A stretch of 64,000 nucleotides of DNA, taken from contig CAKOOU010000001.1 of assembly GCA_934098455.1 (NCBI GenBank), positions 202,542-266,541 of the forward strand. The letters run 5' to 3'. The DNA is from an uncultured Bacilli bacterium. Lineage in GTDB: Bacteria; Bacillota_I; Bacilli_A; RF39; UBA660. Shown here one piece after another: positions 27,522-36,534 of this stretch. The notes below the pieces were generated by a model. It was not told the DNA's origin. It saw only the letters and a program-made list of their open reading frames with translations, and searched no databases. The first letter of the stretch is position 1; each line of letters begins with the position of its first letter. A program made the translations under genes and the position numbers.

Positions 27522-29211
27522 GATTAAAGAAAAATATAAATTATCTTTAATGATAGTGTTATATATGTTTTCAATATGCGTTTTATATAATATATTCAAA
27601 CTATTTAAAATAGTGCATTGCCTAAATATAATACAATGTATTTCTGTAATAATTCCATTATTGTTGTATTTTAAAATATCAAAAAAGAATACAAAAATAA
27701 TAACTATTACTACATATTTACTTTTAATACTAATATTACCTTTTATGTTTACAAAAACATATGACTTAACTGTGGATGGAAATTCATATCATAAAACTGC
27801 GATAGGTTTTATGAATGAAGGATGGAATCCAATATATGAATCTAGTAGTGATTTTAATAGTAGAACATTAGGTAAATTAAGTGAACATACAAAAGATTCA
27901 AATTCATTAAACAAAGTTGATTTATGGATTGATCATTACCCAAAAGCATCATACTTTATAGAAACAGTAATTTATTCATACACAAATAATATTGAAAGTG
28001 GAAAGTGTATAACTATATTATTAGATATATCTTTAGTACTATTAGTACTATCAATATTGGAAGATAAGATAGGTAAAACAAAAGCAATTATTATAAGTAT
28101 ATTAATTGGTTTGAATCCAATAGTTTTAAGTCAAATGTTTACATTTTATGTAGATGGATTAATGGGCATATTATTTGGAATTGAATTGCTATTACTATAT
28201 CAAACTAAAATATATGAAAAAAAATACGATTTAAATTTCTTATATTTAATGTGTTGTTGTGGAATATTTGTTAATTTAAAATATACGGGATTATTATATT
28301 CTGGTTTAATCGCAGCAGTACATTATTTCTACTATCTAATAAGAAACAAAAAAAATAGATTTGAAACTTTTAAAAATATGACTATAAAATTTTCAATTAT
28401 ATTTATAATAGCAATAGGATTTATAGGATGTAGTTCTTACATCAAAAACACAATAGATCATCATAATCCTTTATACCCAATAATTGGAGAAGACAAAGTT
28501 GATATAATTACAATGATGTATCCAGATAATTATGACAAAATGAATGGATTAGAAAGATTTGTAAATTCAATATATAGTAGGACAGAAAATTTAGGTAGAA
28601 ATAAAGGAAATACAACAATTAAAAATCCTTTCAAGATATATAGTTCAGAAATGGATACAATAGCACTACCAGACACAAGAATAGGCGGATTTGGGCCTTT
28701 ATTTGGTATAGTTACATCTTTTACTATTCTACTTTTAATAATCTTAATAGCAAAAAAAATAAAAAAAGAGAAATTGGATATTAATATAAATATCATATTA
28801 TTTAGTATTTCAATTATATTGAGTATGATATTAGTAGGAGAAAGTTGGTGGGCAAGATACGTTCCTCAATTCTATTATCTAATATTTATAGTAATGTTTA
28901 TATTTTATAAAAATATAAAAAATGAAAAATTAAATAATATATTTATGTCTATATTAATAATAGCTGTATTAACTAATTCATCATTATTTATATACAACAG
29001 AATGAAAGATATAAATACATTTAAAAATATACAAGAGGATTTAAATTATTTGTCTAATCAAAATAATAATGAATTAATGTTGTCGAATCCTGAATTATAT
29101 GGTTATTATTACAATTTAAAAGATAAAAATATTAAATATATTACTAACAACAATTTAAAAGAAGAGGAAATAAGATATATCTACTCATGGAGGATGAAGT
29201 TAAAATTATGA
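27514..29211 (+). CDS. GT-C-like polytopic membrane protein
   Basis: 565 residues from the ATG at 27514 (TTAGGTGGTAAAT). At least 11 membrane helices. The first outer loop carries acidic residues after helix 2 or 3 (TYDLTVDGNSYHK), the layout of GT-C enzymes that use polyprenyl-phosphate sugars on the outer face. Later, a large soluble loop (about 325-395) precedes further helices. A specific family was not recognised. Its gene overlaps the UbiA-like gene by ATGA, hinting that it uses the lipid-linked pentose made by that enzyme; this is inference. Confidence 0.6.
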   Translation: MNKIKEKYKLSLMIVLYMFSICVLYNIFKLFKIVHCLNIIQCISVIIPLLLYFKISKKNTKIITITTYLLLILILPFMFTKTYDLTVDGNSYHKTAIGFMNEGWNPIYESSSDFNSRTLGKLSEHTKDSNSLNKVDLWIDHYPKASYFIETVIYSYTNNIESGKCITILLDISLVLLVLSILEDKIGKTKAIIISILIGLNPIVLSQMFTFYVDGLMGILFGIELLLLYQTKIYEKKYDLNFLYLMCCCGIFVNLKYTGLLYSGLIAAVHYFYYLIRNKKNRFETFKNMTIKFSIIFIIAIGFIGCSSYIKNTIDHHNPLYPIIGEDKVDIITMMYPDNYDKMNGLERFVNSIYSRTENLGRNKGNTTIKNPFKIYSSEMDTIALPDTRIGGFGPLFGIVTSFTILLLIILIAKKIKKEKLDININIILFSISIILSMILVGESWWARYVPQFYYLIFIVMFIFYKNIKNEKLNNIFMSILIIAVLTNSSLFIYNRMKDINTFKNIQEDLNYLSNQNNNELMLSNPELYGYYYNLKDKNIKYITNNNLKEEEIRYIYSWRMKLKL

Positions 29212-30071
29212 AAAATTATTTAAAATTGTTAAGAATTAAACATTGGCTAAAAAATGGATTAGTTCTATTACCATTATTTTTTGGCAAAAGCATATTTAAT
29301 TTAAATAAAATATATTCTGTTTTAATTGCCTTTGTAATATTTTCTTTTATATCTTCTATTGTATATATAATAAACGATATTAATGATATAGAAGCAGACA
29401 GAAACCATCCAAAAAAGAAAAAAAGACCACTAGCTAGTGGAAAGGTTTCTATTAAAAATGCAATATTAGTACTAATATTATTAATGATATTATCCATATC
29501 ATTAATAATATATATATATAATAAAACAACTAATATATTTATTATTCTAATACCATTATTGTACTTAATATTAAATATTTTATATTCAACAAAACTAAAA
29601 CATATTCCTATCATTGATGTAGCAATATTAGTATCAGGTTTTGTATTAAGAGTATACTATGGAGGAATAGCATCAAATATCGAAATATCTTCTTGGTTAT
29701 ATTTAATGATAATGTTTGGTTCATTTTACCTAGGATTTGGAAAAAGAAGAAATGAAATGAAACATAATAATACTAGAAAAGTATTAAAATATTACAACAA
29801 AGAATTTTTAGATAAAAATATGTATGTTTCTTTAGGATTATCAATTATAAGTTATTCACTATGGTGTGTAGATCCTTTAACTAAATTAAATATATCATCA
29901 AATTATTTAATATTAACAATACCATTAGTAATGATGATATTTCAAAAATATAGTTTAATAATTGAAGGAGATTCAGATGGAGATCCAATTGAAGTAATAC
30001 TAAATGATAGATTATTGATTTCATTAATTACTGCGTACATTATTGTTATGATATTCATTATTTACATATAA
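29208..30071 (+). CDS. UbiA-family prenyltransferase, DPPR-synthase-like
   Basis: 287 residues from the ATG at 29208, inside an ATGA overlap. Eight or nine membrane helices. The motif NDINDIEADRNHPKKKKRP (NDxxDxxxD) followed by RPLASGKVS is the signature of decaprenyl-phosphate phosphoribose (DPPR) synthases. These join 5-phosphoribose from PRPP to polyprenyl phosphate. Most UbiA proteins make quinones or heme, but the extra NHPKKKKRPLASG block and the neighbours favour DPPR-like activity. It would supply a lipid-linked pentose for a membrane glycosyltransferase. A DprE1-like epimerase is not seen nearby. Confidence 0.82.
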   Translation: MKNYLKLLRIKHWLKNGLVLLPLFFGKSIFNLNKIYSVLIAFVIFSFISSIVYIINDINDIEADRNHPKKKKRPLASGKVSIKNAILVLILLMILSISLIIYIYNKTTNIFIILIPLLYLILNILYSTKLKHIPIIDVAILVSGFVLRVYYGGIASNIEISSWLYLMIMFGSFYLGFGKRRNEMKHNNTRKVLKYYNKEFLDKNMYVSLGLSIISYSLWCVDPLTKLNISSNYLILTIPLVMMIFQKYSLIIEGDSDGDPIEVILNDRLLISLITAYIIVMIFIIYI

Positions 30072-30104
30072 GTATTAATAAATTTAAAGAAAGATAGGTT
30101 CTAA

Positions 30105-30188
30105 ATATTCTAGTGGGAAGTTTAAAACTCACTTTTAGATATTTTACTGGGGAGTTTTCATAAGAAAACAACATATTTTAGTGGAAAG
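30105..30188 (+). repeat. Three direct repeats with a 34-bp period
   Basis: The core ATATTYTAGTGGRAAG starts at 30105, 30139 and 30173, exactly 34 bp apart, with the second copy reading ATATTTTACTGGGGAG. The intervals include small hairpins such as AGTTTTC-ATAA-GAAAAC. The array lies between the UbiA-like gene and the ISL3 remnant. Function unknown. Confidence 0.6.
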
Positions 30189-30218
30189 ATGACTAAGTAA
30201 TTAGTTGTCTTTTTTTAT
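30185..30218 (+). terminator. Terminator at the end of the exporter operon
   Basis: AAAGATGACTAA-GTAA-TTAGTTGTCTTT with two G-T pairs, followed by TTTTT. It lies about 115 bp after the UbiA-like gene. Confidence 0.7.
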
Positions 30219-30252
30219 GTTAAAATTTTTATAAGAAATGGAGGTATAAAAA

Positions 30253-30753
30253 ATAAAAAAAATTGAAACAATATTAGGATTAGAAAAATATAAAATTTTA
30301 AATATTGAAGAAAAAAATGATAATGATAAGACAATTAAAATAATAGAAGTAGAAAGTAAAATCAAAAAGCATAAGTGTCCTTGTTGAGATGAATATACAA
30401 GTAGTATACATGATAAATTAAAACCAATAAGTTTAAAATACTTAAAATTATTTGAACAAGATACTAAAATAATTATAAAGAAAAAGAGATTTATTTGTCA
30501 TAAATGTAAAAAGAAATTTACTGAGAGTGTAGATTTAAATGATAGAGGAAAAAATATTTCAAATAAATTAGAACAAAAAGTGCTAAAAGAATTAATGGAT
30601 TATAATTTAAGCATAAAATGGATTGCAAAAGAAAATGGAATTAATTCAGAAAGTGTTAGAAAGATATTAAAAAGGGCAATGATAAATTATCCTAAACAAG
30701 TAAAAAACTTACCAAGAGTAATTTCTTTTGATGAGTTTAAGGCAGATACTTAG
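30253..30753 (+). pseudogene. Truncated ISL3-family transposase
   Basis: The reading frame encodes the N-terminal third of an ISL3-family transposase (~166 codons of the usual 400+): zinc-finger cysteines (HKCPC then RFICHKCKKKF), a helix-turn-helix (SIKWIAKENGINSESVRKIL) and the start of the catalytic domain (PRVISFDEF). Three lesions are visible. The start is ATA at 30253 although a good GGAGG lies 8 bp upstream. TGA interrupts the zinc finger at 30385-30387. A stop at 30751 follows DEFKADT, after which the rest is gone. No intact terminal inverted repeats were found. This is a decayed insertion. Confidence 0.85.
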
Positions 30754-30780
30754 TATGAAAAGAGAAAGTAGGTATTAAAA

Positions 30781-30953
30781 ATGGTAATTACAAGAACTTC
30801 ATTTAGGATAAGTTTATGTGGTGGTGGAAGTGATATAAAATCATTTTATGAAAAACATGGAGGATGTGTATTGAGTACTACAATAAACAAATATATGTAC
30901 ATAACTACTCATCCATCATTTGAAAAAAAACAACAGTTCTTAAACTAAGTAAA
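30781..30953 (+). pseudogene. N-terminal fragment of a GHMP sugar kinase
   Basis: From the ATG at 30781 (AGTAGGTATTAAAA upstream) the frame reads VITRTSFRISLCGGGSDIK, then GGCVLSTTINKYMYITTHP, the N-terminus of HddA-like GHMP kinases (heptose-7-phosphate kinase type). A stop at 30946 ends it after 55 codons. Shifting frame in the run of eight A at 30923-30930 restores a continuation (KKTTVLKLSK) that matches the family and leads directly into the next frame. A frameshift therefore followed, or accompanied, a deletion that removed the other ~270 residues. Confidence 0.75.
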
Positions 30954-32018
30954 ATGTCAAAAAATGATATTATATATAATGAAAAATGTATAAAAATAAT
31001 TTATAAAGATAAAATAATAAATTTTCCATTCCAAACAAATATTCATGAATTAGACAAAGAAGAATTTATAGATTGTTTATATGACTTATTTAATAAAGAA
31101 GAAAAAGATAAATATGATAATTTTTTAGACATGCTTTATGGAAAATTTGGCAAATCAATAACAGAAAAATTTTTAAAACCATATAATGAAAAATTATATG
31201 CTGTAGATTTAAAAGAATTAGACGTTGATGCTATGGGAAGATTCTTCCCATATGCAAACATCAAAGATATAATTAGTAATATGAAAGAACACAAAGTAAA
31301 TTCATATAATAATACATTTTTATATCCAAAAAATGGAGCAGGAAGCTTTATAAATTTTTTATATGAAGAATTAGATAAAAATAAAGTATTATTAAACACT
31401 TCAATAACAAAAATAGACGAAGATCAGAAAATAGCATATTTATCAAACGGAGATAAAATTGAATATGAATATGTTATTAATACTATACCATTAAATAAAT
31501 TTTTACTATTATTTAACAATTATAATGAATTACAAAAAAGATTATCTTACAATAAAGTATTAGTATTTAATTTAGGTTTTAATAAAAAATCTGAAAAGTT
31601 TACAAAAGAACATTGGTTATACATACCAGATAAAAATATTAATTTTTATAGATGCGATTTTTATAATAATATTTTAGGACAAGAAAAACTAAGTATGTAT
31701 ATTGAAATTGGATATAACAAAAATGACAATATTACAAAAGAAGAAATTGATAAACAATTAGAGTTAACATTAGATAATTTACTTAAACTAAATATTATTG
31801 ATGAAAATACAAAATTAGAAGAATATGTTTCTATAAATATAGATCCAGCATATGTACACATTAATATCGAAACGACAAAAGAGATTGACGAATTAAAAGA
31901 AAAATTATTAAATAATAACATATATACAATAGGTAGATATGGAGCTTGGATTTATAATTCTATGGAAGATTCTATGTTAAAAGCAAAAGAATTAGCAGAA
32001 AAATTACAAGAAAGATAA
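30954..32018 (+). pseudogene. FAD-dependent amine-oxidase-like protein lacking its N-terminus
   Basis: 354 residues resembling protoporphyrinogen-oxidase/UDP-galactopyranose-mutase-like FAD proteins of polysaccharide loci, from the YKDKIINFPFQTNIHEL region to the C-terminal TIGRYGAWIYNSMEDSM (FAD site). The N-terminal ~85 residues with the GxGxxG dinucleotide fold are missing. The apparent ATG at 30954 has no ribosome binding site and lies in the middle of a natural domain. The frame continues upstream into the GHMP kinase remnant, so this is the 3' part of a deletion fusion. It is otherwise intact, which points to a recent event. It is probably non-functional. Confidence 0.75.
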
Positions 32019-32096
32019 GAAAATTCTCTTTTTTTATTTAAAAGAATTTAGAAATTTGATATTATAAATATATAAAAGAAAGCAGGTAATGCAAAT

Positions 32097-33194
32097 ATGA
32101 AAAATATAGACATTAGTATTATCATTACACATTATAATCAAAATCAATATTTAAAAAATTGTATTAACAGCATATTAAAACAAAAAGACATTACATATCA
32201 ATTAATTATAATTGATGATTGTTCAGATAACTTTGATAGAACAAAAATAGAAAATTATATAAAAGATAATAAGAAGGAAAATTTAAAATCAATAATAATT
32301 ATTGAGAATAAAGAAAATATAGGGACAACAAAAAGTTTAAATAAAACATTAAAAAACATAGAAGGAGATTATTCTGTGTTCGTAGCAGCAGATGATGAGC
32401 TTAATAAGGATAACTGTCTTATAGAAAATATTAATTACCTTAAAAACCATAATTTTGATATATTAATTACACAACAAAATATGATGGATAATAATTTAAA
32501 AAATTTATATTACAAATATGTTGAACCTCAATTTATTAAAATAATTGAATCAAGAAATAATGAAGCTATATTTAATCTTTTATCCAAAGGGTGTTTTTTT
32601 CCAGCTGGTGCAACACTGTATAAAAGTAGTTATATAAAGAAATCTCAATTCGATGAAGAATGTAGACTAATCGAAGATTGGACAACATATTTGCGAGCAT
32701 GTTTGTTAAATACAAAAATAGGCTATCATAATATAACAACCATTAACCACAGAGATGGTGGCTTAAGCCACAGTGCAGAAACAACAAAATCACACGAAGA
32801 ATTTATACAAGATATATACACAATATATTGTAAATATTTAATTCCAAACATGAAACATATGTCATTTAGCAATAGAATATGGGTTACGAGAAGTTTCAAA
32901 TATTATAAAGACAGATTTGGAACATCAAAGTTGAAAATAAATAAAGAGTATAGTTTTACAAGATATATACTCATAGTATGGTACACACTAATAAGAATAA
33001 AAAATTATGTAGATTCAAGAACGTTTTTAAATGTAACATTATTATTATTAATATTAGACTATAATTTAAATTCAAACTTTATACATGCTATTTTTAAGAT
33101 ATACACTTCAATATGTTCAATTTTTATGATATTTAATATAATATATAAATATTTTGAAAAAAACAAGAAGAATAAAGAAAGTCAGAGGAGATAG
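32097..33194 (+). CDS. GT2 family glycosyltransferase with C-terminal membrane helices
   Basis: 365 residues, RBS AGCAGGTAATGCAAAT. GT-A motifs: ISIIITHYNQNQYL, IIDDCSDNFD and VFVAADDELN (AADD in place of the usual DSDD). Two hydrophobic helices lie near the C-terminus (~303-345). It is clearly a paralogue of the next protein: both share HYNQ, DDCS, ENIGT.K.LNK and the acceptor-side LIEDWT...HRDGG pattern. This looks like a tandem duplication. It begins the operon that ends at 40815. Confidence 0.85.
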   Translation: MKNIDISIIITHYNQNQYLKNCINSILKQKDITYQLIIIDDCSDNFDRTKIENYIKDNKKENLKSIIIIENKENIGTTKSLNKTLKNIEGDYSVFVAADDELNKDNCLIENINYLKNHNFDILITQQNMMDNNLKNLYYKYVEPQFIKIIESRNNEAIFNLLSKGCFFPAGATLYKSSYIKKSQFDEECRLIEDWTTYLRACLLNTKIGYHNITTINHRDGGLSHSAETTKSHEEFIQDIYTIYCKYLIPNMKHMSFSNRIWVTRSFKYYKDRFGTSKLKINKEYSFTRYILIVWYTLIRIKNYVDSRTFLNVTLLLLILDYNLNSNFIHAIFKIYTSICSIFMIFNIIYKYFEKNKKNKESQRR

Positions 33195-33197
33195 GAA

Positions 33198-34517
33198 ATG
33201 AAACCAAAATTCACGGTAGTACTAGCACACTATAACCAAATGCAATTAATAAAGGAAGCTATATATAGTATATTAAAACAAAAATATGATAGAATAGAAT
33301 TGATAATTACAGATGATTGTTCCAAATATTTTAATAGGGAAGAAATCACAAAATTTATTGAGAACAATAAAAAAGGAAATTTAGAAAATTATTTTATAAT
33401 AAAAAATAATGAAAATATCGGAACCGTAAAAACATTAAATAAAGCAGTAAGAAAAGCAACGGGAGATTATATTTTATTCTTTGCAGCAGATGATAAATTA
33501 TATGATGAAAATGTTTTAGAGAATTTTGTTAATTCGTTTAATGAAACAGAAAGAATTATAACTGCCCAAAGTATAATGTGTGATAAGAATCTCGATAAAC
33601 ATTTTGAAAAATATGTTAATGAAAAAAAGGCATTAGAAAATAATATGAAAAGTAGTAAGGAATTATTTGAAATAATGAGTGAAAACTGTATTTATTCTTC
33701 AGGTGCTACAGCATATGATATTAACATTATAAAAAAATATAATTATTTTGATGAAAAATATAAATTGATAGAAGATTGGACGTTTTGGTTAAAAATTTTG
33801 AACGCCGGAGAAAAAATATATTATCATAACTTTAGTGCTTTACTTCATAGAGATGGAGGTGTGAGTCACTATAATTTAAATAAAAAATTACCTCCGCACG
33901 TTATTCAATATTACAAAGATTTACTTAATGCGTATAAATACAATGTAATGCCTTTCATAAATGAAATGAGTGAAAATAATAAAATAAAGGTAATTACAAA
34001 ATATCTATTTTCATTAAAAATCTTTAGTGAAAGAAGTAGTGAAATTCAAGAAGAATATTATGAAGAACGAATATTATTTTTTGATAAATACAAAATAGAT
34101 GAAGAAAAATATAGAACTAGTATCGAAAAAGCAAATAATCACATTAAATTAACGAATTTTATAAAAGAGGATTTAAAACTTAAATTGATCAAACCTTTAA
34201 AAACTAATAAAATCTTAAAATTTTCTTTTGTTGAAAATGTGTTATTATGTGATATTATACATCAATTTGCAAAAATAAATAATACAATAATCTTTTTAAT
34301 TCTTATATTTAATATAATCCCATTATATTTTTTGATGAAAGAAATAGATTATCAAGATTACATTGTAAATGACGCTCTAGTTCTAGGCTCTATATTAACA
34401 ACATCATTCACAAGATTTTTTGATGATCCGTTTGTTTTAATTATTATGTTTGCTGTTGTCACAATAATTATATATTATATATTATATATTATATTTAATT
34501 TGAGAAAGGAAAAATAA
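33198..34517 (+). CDS. GT2 family glycosyltransferase, paralogue of the upstream gene
   Basis: 439 residues, starting 3 bp after the previous stop with AGAGGAGATAGGAA as ribosome binding site. Motifs: FTVVLAHYNQMQLI, ITDDCSKYF, ILFFAADDKLYD and LIEDWTFWLKIL. Relative to its neighbour it has ~75 extra residues before two C-terminal membrane helices (about 368-392 and 410-432). Likely a membrane-associated inverting glycosyltransferase of the same assembly line; donor unknown. Confidence 0.85.
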   Translation: MKPKFTVVLAHYNQMQLIKEAIYSILKQKYDRIELIITDDCSKYFNREEITKFIENNKKGNLENYFIIKNNENIGTVKTLNKAVRKATGDYILFFAADDKLYDENVLENFVNSFNETERIITAQSIMCDKNLDKHFEKYVNEKKALENNMKSSKELFEIMSENCIYSSGATAYDINIIKKYNYFDEKYKLIEDWTFWLKILNAGEKIYYHNFSALLHRDGGVSHYNLNKKLPPHVIQYYKDLLNAYKYNVMPFINEMSENNKIKVITKYLFSLKIFSERSSEIQEEYYEERILFFDKYKIDEEKYRTSIEKANNHIKLTNFIKEDLKLKLIKPLKTNKILKFSFVENVLLCDIIHQFAKINNTIIFLILIFNIIPLYFLMKEIDYQDYIVNDALVLGSILTTSFTRFFDDPFVLIIMFAVVTIIIYYILYIIFNLRKEK

Positions 34518-34518
34518 A

Positions 34519-35463
34519 ATGAAAAAAATATTAATAACTGCTGCAGGAACTGCAACTACATGGCATTTTTGTCAAATTATAAATGAATATTTTAAAGATA
34601 AATACGAAATACATTTAACAGATATCAATGAAGAATATTTAGTTCCTTCAACAATATATTGTCATAAATTTCATAAAGTACCACCAATATTCGCAGATAA
34701 TTATGAAGAAAAAATTTATGAAATAATTAGAGATGAAAAGATAGATATCATAATTCCTTTAATTGATTTTGATTTATCAACCTTTTCAAAAGATAATCAA
34801 AATTTAAAAAAATTGAATTGCTACACTACTGCACCGGTTAAAAAAACAGTAGAAACATTATCAAACAAAAAAACAATGCATAATTTTCTTTCAGAAAATG
34901 GTATATTAACTCCTAAAGTTTTTAATGAAAAAGAAATAAAAGACGAAGACTTATATATATTAAAACCTGTTACAGGATTTGGCTCTACTGGTGTAAAAAA
35001 AGTGCAGGGTAAAGAAATAAAAAATAGTAGTTTTAATTTTAACAATTATATTATACAAGAATGTTGTGATGATCATGAAGAAATAACTGCAGAAATATAT
35101 AACGGAAAAACCATTAGTATATTTCAAAGAAAAAGAGTGGCTACTAAAGCTGGAGTATGTACTAAAATGGTTCCTGTTTATTATGAGGAAATTGAACAAG
35201 CTATAAAAAAATTAGTAAATATTATAGAATGTCCAGAAGCATTTTGTATTCAATTTATGAAAACTAAAGATAATCATTGGGCTTTAATAGATTGTAACTT
35301 AAGAATAGGAGCTGGTACTGCATTATCAACAAAAATTGGTTTTCAATTAGTAAGAGCATTGCTAACTTCACTTTTAAATGAAAATGTACCAGAGGATTTA
35401 TTTAAAATAGACAAATCAATAAAAAGTGTGTTAAGAGTATATGAGGAAATTGTTATAAAATGA
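34519..35463 (+). CDS. ATP-grasp (carbamoyl-phosphate-synthase-like) ligase
   Basis: 314 residues. An N-terminal Rossmann-like part (KKILITAAGTATTWHFCQII) leads into an ATP-grasp fold: LSNKKTMHNFLSENGILTPK, YILKPVTGFGSTGVKKV (nucleotide-binding loop), IIQECC and a metal site near IDCNLRIGAGTAL. ATP-grasp enzymes of this type ligate a carboxylate to an amine or similar and occur in polysaccharide loci, where they may add an amino acid to a sugar. Substrate unknown. The stop overlaps the next ATG (ATGA). Confidence 0.78.
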   Translation: MKKILITAAGTATTWHFCQIINEYFKDKYEIHLTDINEEYLVPSTIYCHKFHKVPPIFADNYEEKIYEIIRDEKIDIIIPLIDFDLSTFSKDNQNLKKLNCYTTAPVKKTVETLSNKKTMHNFLSENGILTPKVFNEKEIKDEDLYILKPVTGFGSTGVKKVQGKEIKNSSFNFNNYIIQECCDDHEEITAEIYNGKTISIFQRKRVATKAGVCTKMVPVYYEEIEQAIKKLVNIIECPEAFCIQFMKTKDNHWALIDCNLRIGAGTALSTKIGFQLVRALLTSLLNENVPEDLFKIDKSIKSVLRVYEEIVIK

Positions 35464-36119
35464 TATATTTTATAGATTTAGATGGAACTCTAATAAATAG
35501 CAAACAACGACATTGTATACTGATGAAAAAGATATTGAAAAAAGAAAAATTAGATCATAATTTTAATGAAAAATCTTATTTTCAAAAGAAAGAAGATGGA
35601 ATGAATAATTATAATTATTTGATAAAAGAACTAAAAATTAATAAAAGTCAAGCAAAAAAAATATGTAAAAAATGGGTAAGACATATTGAGGATATTAAAT
35701 ATATAAAATCAGATAAATTATATCGCGACACAACAGATTTCTTGGAAAATATAAGAAAAAAGAATAAAAATAAAATAGTATTTTTAACATCACGAAAAAA
35801 ATATATTAATTTAATATTAGAATTAAAAAAACTCAACATTATAAAATATGCAGACAAAATAATTAAAGTTTCTACTAAAAATGCAGGAAAAGAAAAGGAA
35901 AAATATATAAATAAATTCATAAAAAAAAATCAACATAATTCTTACGTTTTAATAGGTGACAGTGAAGCAGAAATTTATGCTGCTCGTAAGAGCAATATTT
36001 CATATTTTATTTTAAATAGAGGATTTCGTTCTGAAAAGTTTTTAGAAAACTATAATATTAAAACATATAAAAACTTGGAAACGATTTATGAAAGGATAGT
36101 TACAAATGAAGAATTGTAA
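35460..36119 (+). CDS. HAD-superfamily phosphatase
   Basis: 219 residues. Motif I is FIDLDGTLINS (nucleophile Asp plus acid/base Asp), motif II VFLTSRKK, motif III a Lys near KVSTKNAGKEKEKY, and motif IV IGDSEAEIYAA. All HAD catalytic elements are therefore present. Translationally coupled to the ATP-grasp gene by a 4-bp overlap and to fdtA by a 14-bp overlap. The pair may work on one sugar-phosphate substrate; that is inferred from the arrangement only. Confidence 0.82.
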   Translation: MIYFIDLDGTLINSKQRHCILMKKILKKEKLDHNFNEKSYFQKKEDGMNNYNYLIKELKINKSQAKKICKKWVRHIEDIKYIKSDKLYRDTTDFLENIRKKNKNKIVFLTSRKKYINLILELKKLNIIKYADKIIKVSTKNAGKEKEKYINKFIKKNQHNSYVLIGDSEAEIYAARKSNISYFILNRGFRSEKFLENYNIKTYKNLETIYERIVTNEEL

Positions 36120-36534
36120 AATAGTTAATTTTAATGAAATAACAGATCACAGAGGTAAAATGATACCAATTGAATATCCAAAACAATTGGAATTCCCATT
36201 GAAAAGAATATATTACATATTTGATGTAAAAGATGGAGTGAGAAGAGGATACCATTCTCATAATGATTTAGAACAAATATTAATAGCAGTTCACGGAAAA
36301 GTAAAAGTATTGATTAAAATTCCATATGAAGAAGAAATTGTTGAGTTAGATAGTCCAAATAAAGGATTATACATAGGCCCAATGATATGGAGAGAAATGT
36401 TTGATTTTGAAAATGAAGCAGTGCTTGTTGTTTTAGCCAGTCACGAATATGATGAAAATGATTATATAAGAGATTGGAATGATTATTTAGAAAAAGCAAA
36501 AAAATATTTTAATGAAGGTAGTGATAAAAAATGA
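36106..36534 (+). CDS. fdtA: dTDP-6-deoxy-hexulose 3,4-ketoisomerase (FdtA/QdtA family)
   Basis: 142 residues, a single cupin domain: [39 protein letters not shown] with the catalytic/metal-type His residues, HGKVKVLI and a C-terminal [11 protein letters not shown]. This is the FdtA/QdtA/WxcM-like family that shifts the keto group of dTDP-4-keto-6-deoxyglucose from C4 to C3. Whether the product has galacto (FdtA) or gluco (QdtA) configuration cannot be told. The adjacent aminotransferase would then aminate C3. Confidence 0.85.
   Translation: MKNCKIVNFNEITDHRGKMIPIEYPKQLEFPLKRIYYIFDVKDGVRRGYHSHNDLEQILIAVHGKVKVLIKIPYEEEIVELDSPNKGLYIGPMIWREMFDFENEAVLVVLASHEYDENDYIRDWNDYLEKAKKYFNEGSDKK

Noticed and set aside
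30385..30387. TGA read as Trp or Gly (alternative genetic code)
   Set aside because: The in-frame TGA lies in a transposase fragment that also lacks its start codon and 3' two thirds. Intact genes in the window end at TGA (17185, 29211, 35463) and use TGG for Trp, so the standard bacterial code applies.
30954..32018. Intact FAD-dependent oxidoreductase
   Set aside because: The N-terminal GxGxxG FAD-binding segment is missing, the ATG has no ribosome binding site, and the frame continues into a different truncated gene upstream.
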